Assembly (NCBI RefSeq): GCF_030812785.1
Contig: NZ_JAUSTJ010000002.1
Location: 248,001-312,000 of the forward strand
Direction: 5' to 3'
Length of the DNA: 64,000 nucleotides
DNA from: Sphingomonas kyeonggiensis
GTDB taxonomy: Bacteria > Pseudomonadota > Alphaproteobacteria > Sphingomonadales > Sphingomonadaceae
Part shown: piece after piece, positions 18,801 through 26,727 of the stretch
Layout of the letters: each line of letters starts with the position of its first letter
Numbering within the stretch: the stretch's first letter is position 1
Notes under the pieces: model-generated
Database searches by the model: none
What the model saw: the letters and a program-made list of their open reading frames with translations, nothing else
What the model was told of the DNA's origin: nothing
Translations under genes and position numbers: made by a program

Positions 18801-18808
18801 CTCCCCTC

Positions 18809-18847
18809 GGCGCCGCCGGCTTCATTCCCCGGCGGCGCCAGTTTTTT
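18809..18847 (+). terminator. Rho-independent terminator after the TonB-dependent receptor
   Basis: The perfect 11-bp stem GGCGCCGCCGG / CCGGCGGCGCC (18809-18819 and 18829-18839) is followed by AGTTTTTT (T-run 18842-18847). It starts 8 bp after the receptor stop, so it may attenuate read-through into the halogenase genes, which start 20 bp later. Confidence 0.9.
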
Positions 18848-18867
18848 CCTCTTCACGAGCGGGTGCC

Positions 18868-20430
18868 ATGCAGCCCAGGTCGAACCCTAGCGCGACGCCT
18901 CTCCGCGTCGTCATCGTCGGCGGCGGGACCGCCGGCTGGATGTGCGCGGCCGGCCTGACCCGCCTGCTTCCCAACACCGATTACGCGCTGACCCTGATCG
19001 AATCCGACGAGATCGGCACGGTCGGGGTGGGCGAGGCGACGCTGCCGCACATCCGCGACTTCAACGCGATGCTCGGGCTCGACGAGGTCGAGTTCCTGCG
19101 CGCCACCCAGGGCAGCTTCAAGCTCGGCATCGAGTTCGTAGGCTGGGACAAGCCGGGCGGCCGCTATTTCCATCCCTTCGGCGTGTTCGGCGAGCGCTGG
19201 GGCGGCACCGACTTCCAGCACCACTGGCTGCGCGCCCGCGCCGCCGGTCACGATGTCGGCGAACTGGCCGAATACAGCTTCGCCGCCGCGATGTGCCGCG
19301 AAGGCGTGTTCGACCTGCCCAACGAAGACACGCGCTCGATCCGCTCGACCTTCTCCTACGCCTATCATTTCGACGCCGGCCTCTATGCCGAGTTCCTCCG
19401 CGGCTGGGCGACTCAGCGCGGCGTCCGGCGCATCGAAGGCAGGATCACCGAGGTCGCCCGCAACGCCGAAAGCGGCCTGGTCGAGAGCGTCACCCTCCAG
19501 TCCGGCGCGAGCATCGAAGGCGACCTGTTCATCGACTGCTCGGGCTTCCGCTCGCTGCTTCTCGGCAACACGATGGGCGTCGCCTGGCACGACTGGAGCC
19601 GGTGGCTCCCCTGCGACCGCGCCATGGCCGTGCCCTGTGCCAGTATCGACGGCATCACCCCCTATACCCGCGCCACGGCCCAGACCGGCGGCTGGACCTG
19701 GCGCATCCCGCTCCAGCACCGCACCGGCAATGGCTATGTCTTCTCCAGCGCCTTCTGCAGCGAGGAGCAGGCGCGCGAGACGATCCTCGGCGCGATCGAC
19801 GGCGCCCCGCTCGCCGATCCGCGCACCTTGCGCTTCCAGGCCGGCCGCCGGGCCAAGGGCTGGGAAGCCAATGTCGTCGCGATCGGCCTCTCCTCGGGCT
19901 TCCTCGAGCCGCTCGAATCGACCAGCATCTTCCTGATCCAGGCGGCGATCACCGATCTCGCCAAGCTGATGCCCGTGCCCGGCAGCGGCCCCGATCCGCG
20001 CCTCGCCGCCGAGTTCAACCGGCTCTACGAGATCCATTACGATCGCACCCGCGACTTCCTGGTGCTCCACTACACCGCGAACGCCCGCCACGGTGAACCG
20101 CTCTGGGACCATGTCCGCGGCATGGCGCTGCCCGACAGCCTCGCCCACAAGATCGAGCTGTTCCGAGCCGCCGGCCGCGCACCCGACTACAAGCTCGGCC
20201 TGTTCTCGCGCGATAGCTGGCTGGCGGTGCTGGCCGGGCAGGGGATCGAGCCGCGCACGCACGACCGCGCTGCCGATCGCCTGCCGCTCGACGAAGTCGT
20301 CGATCGCCTCACTGATCTCAGGGAGCGCATCGTCACCAACGCCGCTTCGCTGCCCCGGCATGCCGAGTTCATCGCCAGCTATTGCCCGGCCGGCAGCGGC
20401 AAGGCCGATACCCAGGCGGTGTCGGCATGA
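18868..20430 (+). CDS. Flavin-dependent halogenase-like protein ('tryptophan halogenase' family), catalytic residues intact
   Basis: 520 residues. The FAD-binding motif is VVIVGGGTAGW (residues 14-24). The halogenase signature GGWTWRIP is present. The Lys in GSFKLGIEF (K85) aligns with catalytic Lys79 of PrnA, and LEPLESTSI holds the Glu equivalent to PrnA Glu346. The enzyme would use FADH2 and O2 to make hypohalous acid bound at the Lys. Relatives next to TonB receptors in Sphingomonadaceae and Caulobacter are routinely called tryptophan halogenases, but their substrate is unknown. It overlaps the next gene by ATGA, forming a translationally coupled set with the degenerate paralogue, the cupin protein and GH97. 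The start at ATG 18868 lies after the terminator; an upstream frame (from 18739) overlaps the receptor. A flavin reductase is not seen nearby. Confidence 0.85.
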   Translation: MQPRSNPSATPLRVVIVGGGTAGWMCAAGLTRLLPNTDYALTLIESDEIGTVGVGEATLPHIRDFNAMLGLDEVEFLRATQGSFKLGIEFVGWDKPGGRYFHPFGVFGERWGGTDFQHHWLRARAAGHDVGELAEYSFAAAMCREGVFDLPNEDTRSIRSTFSYAYHFDAGLYAEFLRGWATQRGVRRIEGRITEVARNAESGLVESVTLQSGASIEGDLFIDCSGFRSLLLGNTMGVAWHDWSRWLPCDRAMAVPCASIDGITPYTRATAQTGGWTWRIPLQHRTGNGYVFSSAFCSEEQARETILGAIDGAPLADPRTLRFQAGRRAKGWEANVVAIGLSSGFLEPLESTSIFLIQAAITDLAKLMPVPGSGPDPRLAAEFNRLYEIHYDRTRDFLVLHYTANARHGEPLWDHVRGMALPDSLAHKIELFRAAGRAPDYKLGLFSRDSWLAVLAGQGIEPRTHDRAADRLPLDEVVDRLTDLRERIVTNAASLPRHAEFIASYCPAGSGKADTQAVSA

Positions 20431-21953
20431 CCGCCCCCTTCACCGTGATCGTCGCTGGCCGCGACGCCCCGCTCTGGCTCGCCGCCGCCGCGCTGGCCCG
20501 GGGGCTCGGCCCCTCCGGCGTGAGGGTCGAAGCCGTCGAGCTGCCCGGCGCGCTCACGCCTGCGGATGTCTATCCGACCTTCCCGGCGCTGGAGGCGTTG
20601 CACAACCAGCTCCGCCTCGACGAGACCGGCCTGCTCCACGCCACCGGGGGGAGCCTGACGCTCGGCCGGAACTTCGTGGAGTTGGAAACGGATATTCTCC
20701 CCGGCGAAGGCCGGGGCCCAGACTCAGCGTCCCAGACTGCAAGTCTGGGCCCCGGCCTTCGCCGGGGTAAAGTAGTGGCTCAGCCCTTCCTCCACGCCTA
20801 TGGCTCGGCCGGCGCCCGGATAGGCGACGGCGACTTCTTCGCCCATTGGATCAAGGCGCGCCGCTACGGCCTCGGCGTCCCGCTCGACGATTTCTCGCTC
20901 ACCGCCGCTGCCGCGCGGCAGGGCCGGCTCATGTTCCCCGACGAGGAGAACGCGATCTATGGCCGCTGCGACTATGGCTATCACCTGCCGGCCATCCCCT
21001 ATGCCCGGCTGCTGCGCGAAGCGGCGATCCGCCACGGCGCGACGCTCCACACCGCCGAGCAGGTCAATGTCGAACGCCAGGGCGAGACCATCACTGCGCT
21101 CGATCTGGGCGAAGGCCGCCGCCTGACCGCCGATCTGGTGGTCGATGCCGGCGCAGGTATCGGCGGCGGCACCTTCCACAGCTGGCGCGACCATTTTCCG
21201 GTCGAGCGCGTCCTGACCGCCGCCGCACCGGCCTTCGCCAACATCCCGGTCTATGCCGAGAACCGCGCCGGCCCCATCGGCTGGACCGCGCTCCACCCGA
21301 GCCGCCCGGCGACCTATGTCACCCATGCCTGGTCGAGCGCACTCGCCAGCGACGAGCAGGCACTCCAGGCCGCCACCGCCGCCGTCGGCCTGTCGCTAAG
21401 CGGCGCGGTGATCCGCACCGTCGAGCCCGGTCGTCCGGCCCAGCCCTGGACCGGCAACAGCGTCACGCTCGGCGCCAGCTTCGATCCGGTCCACGGCATC
21501 GACCTGCTCGGCTTCCAAGTCAGCCTGGTCCAGCTCCTCGCCGATTTCCCGGCCGGCACCGGCTTCGAGGCCGAGCGCGCCGAGTACAACCGCGTCACCC
21601 CGGAAGCGCTGGACCGTCTCCGCGACTTCCAGTCCGCCCATTATGCGCTAGCGCGCTACACCGGACCCTTCTGGCGGGCTGCCCGCGAGACCAAGGTCTC
21701 TCCCGATCTCGCCCACGCCATCGCGCTGTTCCGCGCCCGCGCCGAGCTCCCCCCGTTCGAGGAGGAGAATCTCCCGCCGGACAGCTGGCGCGCGCTGTTC
21801 CTCGGCCACGGCGTCGAGCCCGAAAGCTGGCCGCCCGCGATCGACCGCGTCCCGCCCGAGGAAGTGAAGGCCCAGTTCCGCCGCATGCTCGGCTTCGTCC
21901 GCGAGCAGGTGCTGCGCCAGCCCACCCAGGCCGAATGGCTCGCCCGTGCCTGA
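20427..21953 (+). CDS. Degenerate halogenase-like paralogue carrying an in-frame REP element
   Basis: 508 residues, aligned in layout with the preceding halogenase (DDFSLTAAAARQGRLMFPDEEN, YHLPAIPYARLLREAAIRHG) but lacking the key sites. The N-terminal strand reads VIVAGRDAPLWLAAAAL instead of GxGxxG. The segment that should hold the catalytic Lys reads GSLTLGRNF. FDPVHGIDLLG replaces the PLESTS glutamate motif, and the WxWxIP motif is absent. Residues ~88-116 are encoded by a palindromic REP-like element. It overlaps its neighbours (ATGA upstream, 8 bp downstream), and the frame is open throughout, so it appears translated. It could be a non-catalytic partner or scaffold of the first halogenase; enzymatic halogenation looks unlikely. 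Function is unknown. Confidence 0.75.
   Translation: MTAPFTVIVAGRDAPLWLAAAALARGLGPSGVRVEAVELPGALTPADVYPTFPALEALHNQLRLDETGLLHATGGSLTLGRNFVELETDILPGEGRGPDSASQTASLGPGLRRGKVVAQPFLHAYGSAGARIGDGDFFAHWIKARRYGLGVPLDDFSLTAAAARQGRLMFPDEENAIYGRCDYGYHLPAIPYARLLREAAIRHGATLHTAEQVNVERQGETITALDLGEGRRLTADLVVDAGAGIGGGTFHSWRDHFPVERVLTAAAPAFANIPVYAENRAGPIGWTALHPSRPATYVTHAWSSALASDEQALQAATAAVGLSLSGAVIRTVEPGRPAQPWTGNSVTLGASFDPVHGIDLLGFQVSLVQLLADFPAGTGFEAERAEYNRVTPEALDRLRDFQSAHYALARYTGPFWRAARETKVSPDLAHAIALFRARAELPPFEEENLPPDSWRALFLGHGVEPESWPPAIDRVPPEEVKAQFRRMLGFVREQVLRQPTQAEWLARA
20699..20767. repeat. REP-like inverted repeat (family C) inside a coding gene
   Basis: The 26-nt arms at 20699-20724 and 20742-20767 are perfect inverted copies (core CCCCGGCGAAGGCCGGGG) with a 17-nt loop. 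The arm core differs by one base from the intergenic element at 25054-25132. Here the element lies within the halogenase-like gene and leaves its frame open. Confidence 0.9.
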
Positions 21954-22986
21954 GCCGCTCCGCCGCGCATCCGACCCCGAGTCCAGCCCGCTCGACGGCC
22001 TGCCGCGCGTCGCCGCGCGCGCCGCGCCGCCGCCCGCCGATCTCGCCGAGCTGATCGAGGCCGGCGTGCCCATGGTCCTCAAGGGGCTGTTCGAGCACTG
22101 GCTCGCGCTCGCCGCCGGCCGGGCCGGGGCAGGGGAGCTTGCCGCCTATCTCAAGGGGCATGATCGCGGCGCCCCCGTCCCGGTGATGGAGGCGCCGGCG
22201 CGTACCCAGGGCAAGTTCGGCTATGGCGCGGACCTGCGCGAGTTCAACTTCAGCCGCCGCAGCGCCAGCCTCAGCGACGCGCTCGACCGCATCCTGCGCC
22301 TCGCCGGGGAAGAGAATGCGCCCCATGTCGCGGTCCAGATGCTGCCGCTGGCGGCGCAGATGCCCGGCTTCGTCGCGCAGAACCCGATGCCGCTGCTGCC
22401 GGCGGACGTCGCCCCGCGCCTCTGGGTCGGCGGCCCGGTCCATACCCGCACGCACAATGACCGCGACCACAACCTCGCCTGTGTCCTCGCCGGTCGCCGC
22501 CGCTTCCTGCTCTTCCCGCCCGAACAGGTCGCCAACCTCTATGTCGGCCCGCTGGATAATCCCCCGCCGCTATCGCTGGTCGATCCCGAGGCACCGGACT
22601 TCGTCCGCTTCCCGCTGTTTGCCGATGCGCTGGCCACCGCCCGCGTCGCATTCCTCGATCCCGGCGATGCGCTCTTCATCCCGCGCAACTGGTGGCATCA
22701 CGTCAGCTCGCTGAGCCCGTTCAACGCGATGGTGAACTATTGGTGGGGCGACGACGCCGTCGGACTCGACCAGCCCAACGATGTCTTCCTCGCCAGCCTG
22801 CTCACCTACAAGCACCTGCCGCCGCACGAGCGCGCCTATTGGCGGGCGATGTTCGAGGCGCATGTCTTCGGCGAGCACGGCGCCGACCATATCCCGCCTA
22901 CCCAGCGCGGCACCCTCGGCACGATGCGCCCCGGCGAGCGCAGCGCGCTCCGCCAGCGCCTGCGCGCCGCGTTCCTCAAATCATGA
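21946..22986 (+). CDS. Cupin-like/JmjC-type (cupin_8) protein
   Basis: 346 residues from a GTG at 21946 that overlaps the preceding stop. The double-stranded beta-helix carries the metal motif HND (H170, D172) in HTRTHNDRDHN and a distal His in FIPRNWWHHVSS (H251/H252), as in Fe(II)/2-oxoglutarate oxygenases of the JmjC/FIH type. GRRRFLLFPPEQ is the usual strand that follows the first metal-binding pair. The predicted role is a cytoplasmic hydroxylase-like enzyme, but no substrate can be named. Genes of this type commonly sit beside TonB receptors and tryptophan-halogenase-like genes in Sphingomonas. ATGA overlap with the GH97 frame suggests coupling. Confidence 0.85.
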   Translation: MPEPLRRASDPESSPLDGLPRVAARAAPPPADLAELIEAGVPMVLKGLFEHWLALAAGRAGAGELAAYLKGHDRGAPVPVMEAPARTQGKFGYGADLREFNFSRRSASLSDALDRILRLAGEENAPHVAVQMLPLAAQMPGFVAQNPMPLLPADVAPRLWVGGPVHTRTHNDRDHNLACVLAGRRRFLLFPPEQVANLYVGPLDNPPPLSLVDPEAPDFVRFPLFADALATARVAFLDPGDALFIPRNWWHHVSSLSPFNAMVNYWWGDDAVGLDQPNDVFLASLLTYKHLPPHERAYWRAMFEAHVFGEHGADHIPPTQRGTLGTMRPGERSALRQRLRAAFLKS

Positions 22987-23009
22987 CCTCCCCACAAGAA
23001 AGAAACCGG

Positions 23010-25031
23010 ATGATCTCTCGTACCCTCGTCTCGCTTCTCGCGCTTGCCGCGCCGGCCACCGCCATGGCGGCCGACCGGGAGTGCGCCCAGTCGCCCGGCA
23101 AGGTGCTGGAGCTGTGCGTCTCGGTCGAGGGGGGCGCGGCGCGCTATGAAGTGAAGCGCGGCGACGTGACCGTGATCGCCCCTTCGGAACTGGGCCTCAG
23201 CTTCGCCGGCGAGCCGGCCGCGCGCTACACCGCGATCACCGATGCCCGCCGTTCGGCCTCGGACAGCAGCTGGGAGCAGCCCTGGGGCGAGCAGCGCCTG
23301 GTCCGCGACAATCATGCCGAGCTGGCCGTCACCATCGCCGGCGATACCGCGCTCAACAAGGCGATGCAGGTCACCTTCCGCATCTTCGACGACGGCGTCG
23401 GCTTCCGCTACACCTATGCCGGCATTCCGGCGGGGCAGGCGGTCGGCGTCACCGCCGATCGCACCCAGTTCCGCACCAGGGGGACATATCAGGCTTGGTG
23501 GTATGAAGGGCTGGGGCAGGAGCGCGACGAATATCTCTACACCCAGACCGACGCGCGCCGCATCACATTGGCCGAGACGCCGCTGACGCTGAAGGGCGAC
23601 AATGGCCTGTACCTCTCGATCCATGAGGCGGCCTTGGTCGATTTCCCGAGCATGCTCCTTCAGGGCGACGGCGCGGGCAAGCTCACCGCCTGGCTGATGC
23701 CCTGGCCCGATGGCGTCGGCGCGAAGAAGACCGGCCCGTTCAGCACCCCCTGGCGCACCCTGCTGGTCGGCACCACGCCCGGTGCGCTGGCCGACAGCCG
23801 GATCGAATTGAACCTCAACGAGCCCAACAAGCTTCCGGATATCAACAAGTGGTTCAAGCCCGGCAAATATGTCGGCGTCTGGTGGGAGATGCATCTCAAC
23901 CGGACGACCTGGGGCAGCGGCCCGACGCACGGCGCCAACAACGACAATGTGAAGCGCTACGTGGATTTCGCCGCGAAATACGGCTTCGACGGCGTGCTGG
24001 TCGAGGGCTGGAACCAGGGCTGGGACGGCGAGTGGATCAATAACGGCGACAAGTTCAGCTTCACCAAGTCGTACCCCGATTTCGACCTGCCGATGCTGTC
24101 GGCGTACGCGAAGTCGAAGGGCGTCCATCTGATCGGCCATCACGAGACCGCCGGCGCGGTGGTGAACTACGAGAACCAACTCGAGGACGCGCTCGATCTG
24201 TACGCCAAGGTCGGCGTGCCGTCGGTGAAGACCGGCTATGTCCGCCACTCGGGCGACATCCTCGATCGCGAGGGTGGCAAGGAGTGGTTCGCCGGCCAGT
24301 TCATGGTCCGGCATCACCTCAAGGTGATCGAGGCGGCGGCGAAGCGCCACATCACGATGGACACGCATGAGCCGGTGAAGGACACCGGGCTGCGCCGCAC
24401 CTGGCCCAACTGGGTGAGCCGCGAAGGCGCGCGCGGGCAGGAGTTCAACGCCTGGGGCCGCCCGACCAATCCGCCCGAGCACCTGACGATCTTGCCCTTC
24501 ACCCGCATGCTCGCCGGGCCGATGGACTTCACCCCGGGCATCTTCGACCTCGAGCATGGCAAGACGCTGCTCACCGAGCGCAACCAGTCAACCCTGGCCG
24601 CGCAGCTCGCCGAATATGTCGTGCTCTATTCGCCGATCCACATGGCGGCCGACCTGCCCGAGAATTACGAGAAGCATCTCGACGCCTTCCAGTTCATCCG
24701 CGACGTGCCGACCGACTGGGAAGTGACGAAGACCCTGGCATCCGAGATCGGCGACTATGTCGTGGTCGCCCGCCAGCCGCGCGGGGGCGGGGACTGGTAT
24801 CTCGGCGCGATCACCGACGAGATGGCGCGCACCCTGCCGGTGAAGCTCGACTTCCTCGCACCGGGCAAGCGCTACGAGGCGCAGATCTACCGCGACGCGG
24901 CGGACGCGGACTATGTGAAGAAGCCGGTCGCCTATGCGATCGAGAAGCGCGTGGTGACCAGCGCCGATACGCTCGACCTCGCGCTGGCCCCGGGGGGCGG
25001 CCAGGCGATCCGGTTCAAGCTGGTGAAGTAG
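23010..25031 (+). CDS. Glycoside hydrolase family 97 alpha-glucosidase (SusB-like, exported)
   Basis: 673 residues with an N-terminal signal peptide ending TAMA-AD. GH97 enzymes combine an N-terminal beta-sandwich with a (beta/alpha)8 barrel. Conserved segments are VLVEGWN (E~332), IGHHETAG (E~379), MDTHEPVKDTG (E~454) and REGARGQEFN (E~478). Their spacing fits the inverting SusB of Bacteroides (E439, E508, E532), and the retaining-type Asp nucleophile motif is not seen. The likely reaction is hydrolysis of alpha-glucosidic bonds in maltodextrins or related glucans in the periplasm. I chose ATG 23010 because it puts the signal peptide at the N-terminus; ATG 22983 (overlapping the previous stop) adds nine polar residues. 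Together with the receptor, MFS carrier and LacI regulator it completes a glucan-use locus. Confidence 0.9.
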   Translation: MISRTLVSLLALAAPATAMAADRECAQSPGKVLELCVSVEGGAARYEVKRGDVTVIAPSELGLSFAGEPAARYTAITDARRSASDSSWEQPWGEQRLVRDNHAELAVTIAGDTALNKAMQVTFRIFDDGVGFRYTYAGIPAGQAVGVTADRTQFRTRGTYQAWWYEGLGQERDEYLYTQTDARRITLAETPLTLKGDNGLYLSIHEAALVDFPSMLLQGDGAGKLTAWLMPWPDGVGAKKTGPFSTPWRTLLVGTTPGALADSRIELNLNEPNKLPDINKWFKPGKYVGVWWEMHLNRTTWGSGPTHGANNDNVKRYVDFAAKYGFDGVLVEGWNQGWDGEWINNGDKFSFTKSYPDFDLPMLSAYAKSKGVHLIGHHETAGAVVNYENQLEDALDLYAKVGVPSVKTGYVRHSGDILDREGGKEWFAGQFMVRHHLKVIEAAAKRHITMDTHEPVKDTGLRRTWPNWVSREGARGQEFNAWGRPTNPPEHLTILPFTRMLAGPMDFTPGIFDLEHGKTLLTERNQSTLAAQLAEYVVLYSPIHMAADLPENYEKHLDAFQFIRDVPTDWEVTKTLASEIGDYVVVARQPRGGGDWYLGAITDEMARTLPVKLDFLAPGKRYEAQIYRDAADADYVKKPVAYAIEKRVVTSADTLDLALAPGGGQAIRFKLVK

Positions 25032-25053
25032 CGGCTCCTCATAAAGCGGACCT

Positions 25054-25132
25054 GTTCCCCGGCGAAAGCCGGGGCCCAGGGTTTCTCTGCTGGCTCGCTC
25101 GTGACCCTGGGCCCCGGCTTTCGCCGGGGAAC
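25054..25132. repeat. REP-like inverted repeat, family C
   Basis: The 28-nt arms 25054-25081 and 25105-25132 are perfect inverted copies (core CCCCGGCGAAAGCCGGGGCC) with a 23-nt loop. It lies 22 bp after the GH97 stop, so its long stem may also act in 3'-end formation. Confidence 0.85.
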
Positions 25133-25184
25133 GGGTGCTACGCGGGGATGACGACGGTGCAATTCCGGTGGTAGAGCAAGCGGC

Positions 25185-25736
25185 ATGCTGACGCTGCCCA
25201 ACATCCTCACGCTCTCGCGTATCATCACGGTGCCGCTGCTCGCGGCGTTCCTCTGGTGGCCCGAATGGCGGCTGGGATACGGCATCGCCTTCGCGATCTA
25301 CTGCCTGATGGGCGTCACCGATTATTTCGACGGCTATCTCGCCCGCGCGCAGGGCACGGTGTCGAAGCTCGGCGTGTTCCTCGATCCGATCGCCGACAAG
25401 ATCATGGTCGCCGCGGTGCTGCTGATCCTCTCCGGGCGCGGCGTGATCACCGATCTCCATCTGATCCCCGCGCTGGTCATCCTGATCCGCGAGATCGCCG
25501 TGTCGGGCCTGCGCGAGTTCCTCGGCGGCATCCAGGTCTCGCTCCCCGTCTCGCGCCTCGCCAAGTGGAAGACCATGCTCCAGCTGGTGGCGCTGGGCGG
25601 GCTGATCCTCGCCGGCGCGCTGCCCCTTGTCTGGCTCTGGCAGATCGCGCTCGCCGCCTTCTGGGTCTCCGCCGCGCTCACCCTGATCACCGGCTGGGAC
25701 TATCTCCGCGTCGGCCTGCGGCACATGGACAGCTGA
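25185..25736 (+). CDS. pgsA: CDP-diacylglycerol--glycerol-3-phosphate 3-phosphatidyltransferase
   Basis: 183 residues, integral membrane. The CDP-alcohol phosphotransferase motif D-x2-DG-x2-AR-x8-G-x3-D-x3-D is complete at residues 46-71 (DYFDGYLAR, then GVFLDPIAD). The enzyme makes phosphatidylglycerolphosphate from CDP-diacylglycerol and glycerol-3-phosphate, the committed step to phosphatidylglycerol and cardiolipin. The N-terminus LTLPNILTLSRI is typical of PgsA. The stop overlaps the moaD start (TGATG), the gene order usual in Sphingomonadales. Confidence 0.95.
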   Translation: MLTLPNILTLSRIITVPLLAAFLWWPEWRLGYGIAFAIYCLMGVTDYFDGYLARAQGTVSKLGVFLDPIADKIMVAAVLLILSGRGVITDLHLIPALVILIREIAVSGLREFLGGIQVSLPVSRLAKWKTMLQLVALGGLILAGALPLVWLWQIALAAFWVSAALTLITGWDYLRVGLRHMDS

Positions 25737-25987
25737 TGGAGCTGCTCTACTTCGCCTGGGTCCGCGAAGCGGTGGGCGTGGGGCAGGAGCGTGTCGACCC
25801 GCCCGAGGCAGTCTACAATGTCGCCGACCTGATCTGCTGGCTGGCCGAGCAGAGCCCTGGCCATGCCGCCGCCTTTGCCGACCCCGCGAAGCTCCGCGCC
25901 GCGATCGACCAGCGCTTCGTCCCGCTCGACACGCCGCTCGGCGATGCCAGGGAAGTCGCGCTCTTCCCCCCGGTGACCGGCGGATGA
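25736..25987 (+). CDS. moaD: Molybdopterin synthase sulfur-carrier subunit MoaD
   Basis: 83 residues beginning MELLYFAWVREAVG at the ATG at 25736, and ending LFPPVTGG. The terminal Gly-Gly is the site that MoeB/MoaD-adenylating enzymes activate and convert to thiocarboxylate. The length and beta-grasp pattern match MoaD. It overlaps pgsA by one base and moaE by four (ATGA), so the three genes are translationally coupled. It supplies sulfur for the dithiolene of molybdenum cofactor. Confidence 0.92.
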   Translation: MELLYFAWVREAVGVGQERVDPPEAVYNVADLICWLAEQSPGHAAAFADPAKLRAAIDQRFVPLDTPLGDAREVALFPPVTGG

Positions 25988-26424
25988 TCCGCGTCTCGAT
26001 CGATCCCGCTCCGATCGAGCTGGCGATGGAGCTGGCGGCGCTCGAGGAGCGCGGTGCGGGCGGGGTGGCGAGCTTCACCGGCGTGGTCCGTGGCGATGGC
26101 GGGGTGACCGCGCTCGAGCTCGAACATTATCCCGGCATGACCGATGACGCGCTATGCACCCTCGCGGAAGCCGCAATGGACCGCTGGAGCCTGCTCGGCG
26201 TGACGATCCTCCACCGCGTCGGCCGGATGGAAGTCGGCGAACGCATCGTCTTCATAGGTACAGCCGCCGCCCACCGCCGCGAAGCGCTGGAGGCCTGCGC
26301 CTATCTGATCGACCGCCTCAAGACCGACGCTCCTTTCTGGAAGCGCGAATGGCGAGGCGATGCGGCGAGTTGGGTCGAGGCGCGCGCGAGCGACGAGGCG
26401 GCCGCGGAGCGCTGGCAAGGTTGA
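25984..26424 (+). CDS. moaE: Molybdopterin synthase catalytic subunit MoaE
   Basis: 146 residues. Family motifs are present: FTGVVRGDGG, ELEHYPGM, ILHRVGRMEVGE, AAHRREALEACAYLIDRLKTDAPFWKRE with the catalytic-region lysines K113 and K120. With MoaD it forms the heterotetramer that converts precursor Z (cPMP) to molybdopterin in the cytoplasm. It overlaps moaD by ATGA. No moaA, moaC or mog genes are near, so cofactor synthesis is split across the genome. Confidence 0.95.
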   Translation: MIRVSIDPAPIELAMELAALEERGAGGVASFTGVVRGDGGVTALELEHYPGMTDDALCTLAEAAMDRWSLLGVTILHRVGRMEVGERIVFIGTAAAHRREALEACAYLIDRLKTDAPFWKREWRGDAASWVEARASDEAAAERWQG

Positions 26425-26460
26425 GGCGTCAACGATATTCCACTATATCGTGACAAGGAG
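26421..26460 (+). promoter_or_regulatory. Promoter and palindromic operator of the ParDE-like module
   Basis: TTGAGG (26421-26426), a 17-bp spacer and TATATC (26444-26449) form a plausible sigma-70 promoter. The inverted repeat CGATAT-N6-ATATCG (26433-26450) covers the -10 box, as expected for autorepression by a ribbon-helix-helix antitoxin. AAGGAGG (from 26455) is the ribosome binding site. Confidence 0.65.
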
Positions 26461-26466
26461 GCGCTT

Positions 26467-26727
26467 ATGGCCATGACCCTCAATGTCCGCGTGAATGGTC
26501 CGCTCGAAGAATTCATCGCCGAGAATATCGGCGAGCAAGGCTTGTACGAGAATGCCAGCGAATATGTCCGCCACCTGATCCGCCAGGACAAAGAGCGGGT
26601 GGAGCAGGCGCGGTTCGAGGAACTCAGGGCTGAACTCCAGCAGGCCTTTTCGGCCCCCGACAGCGATGCCAAGCCCTTTGATCGAGCAGCATTTCTGGAG
26701 CGTGCCCGCAAGCGTTGGCAGGCGTGA
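26467..26727 (+). CDS. ParD-like ribbon-helix-helix antitoxin
   Basis: 86 residues. The N-terminal strand MTLNVRVNGPLEEFI and the helix YENASEYVRHLIRQDKER are the ribbon-helix-helix DNA-binding fold of ParD/CopG antitoxins. The C-terminal part (FSAPDSDAKPFDRAAFLERARKRW) is the toxin-binding region in this family. It should neutralise the toxin encoded next and repress the shared promoter through the CGATAT/ATATCG palindrome. The stop overlaps the toxin start (GTGA). Its own promoter separates it from moaE. Confidence 0.88.
   Translation: MAMTLNVRVNGPLEEFIAENIGEQGLYENASEYVRHLIRQDKERVEQARFEELRAELQQAFSAPDSDAKPFDRAAFLERARKRWQA

Noticed and set aside
18853-20361. 502-residue antisense frame opposite the first halogenase
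   Set aside because: The plus-strand protein has every halogenase motif; the antisense frame has none.
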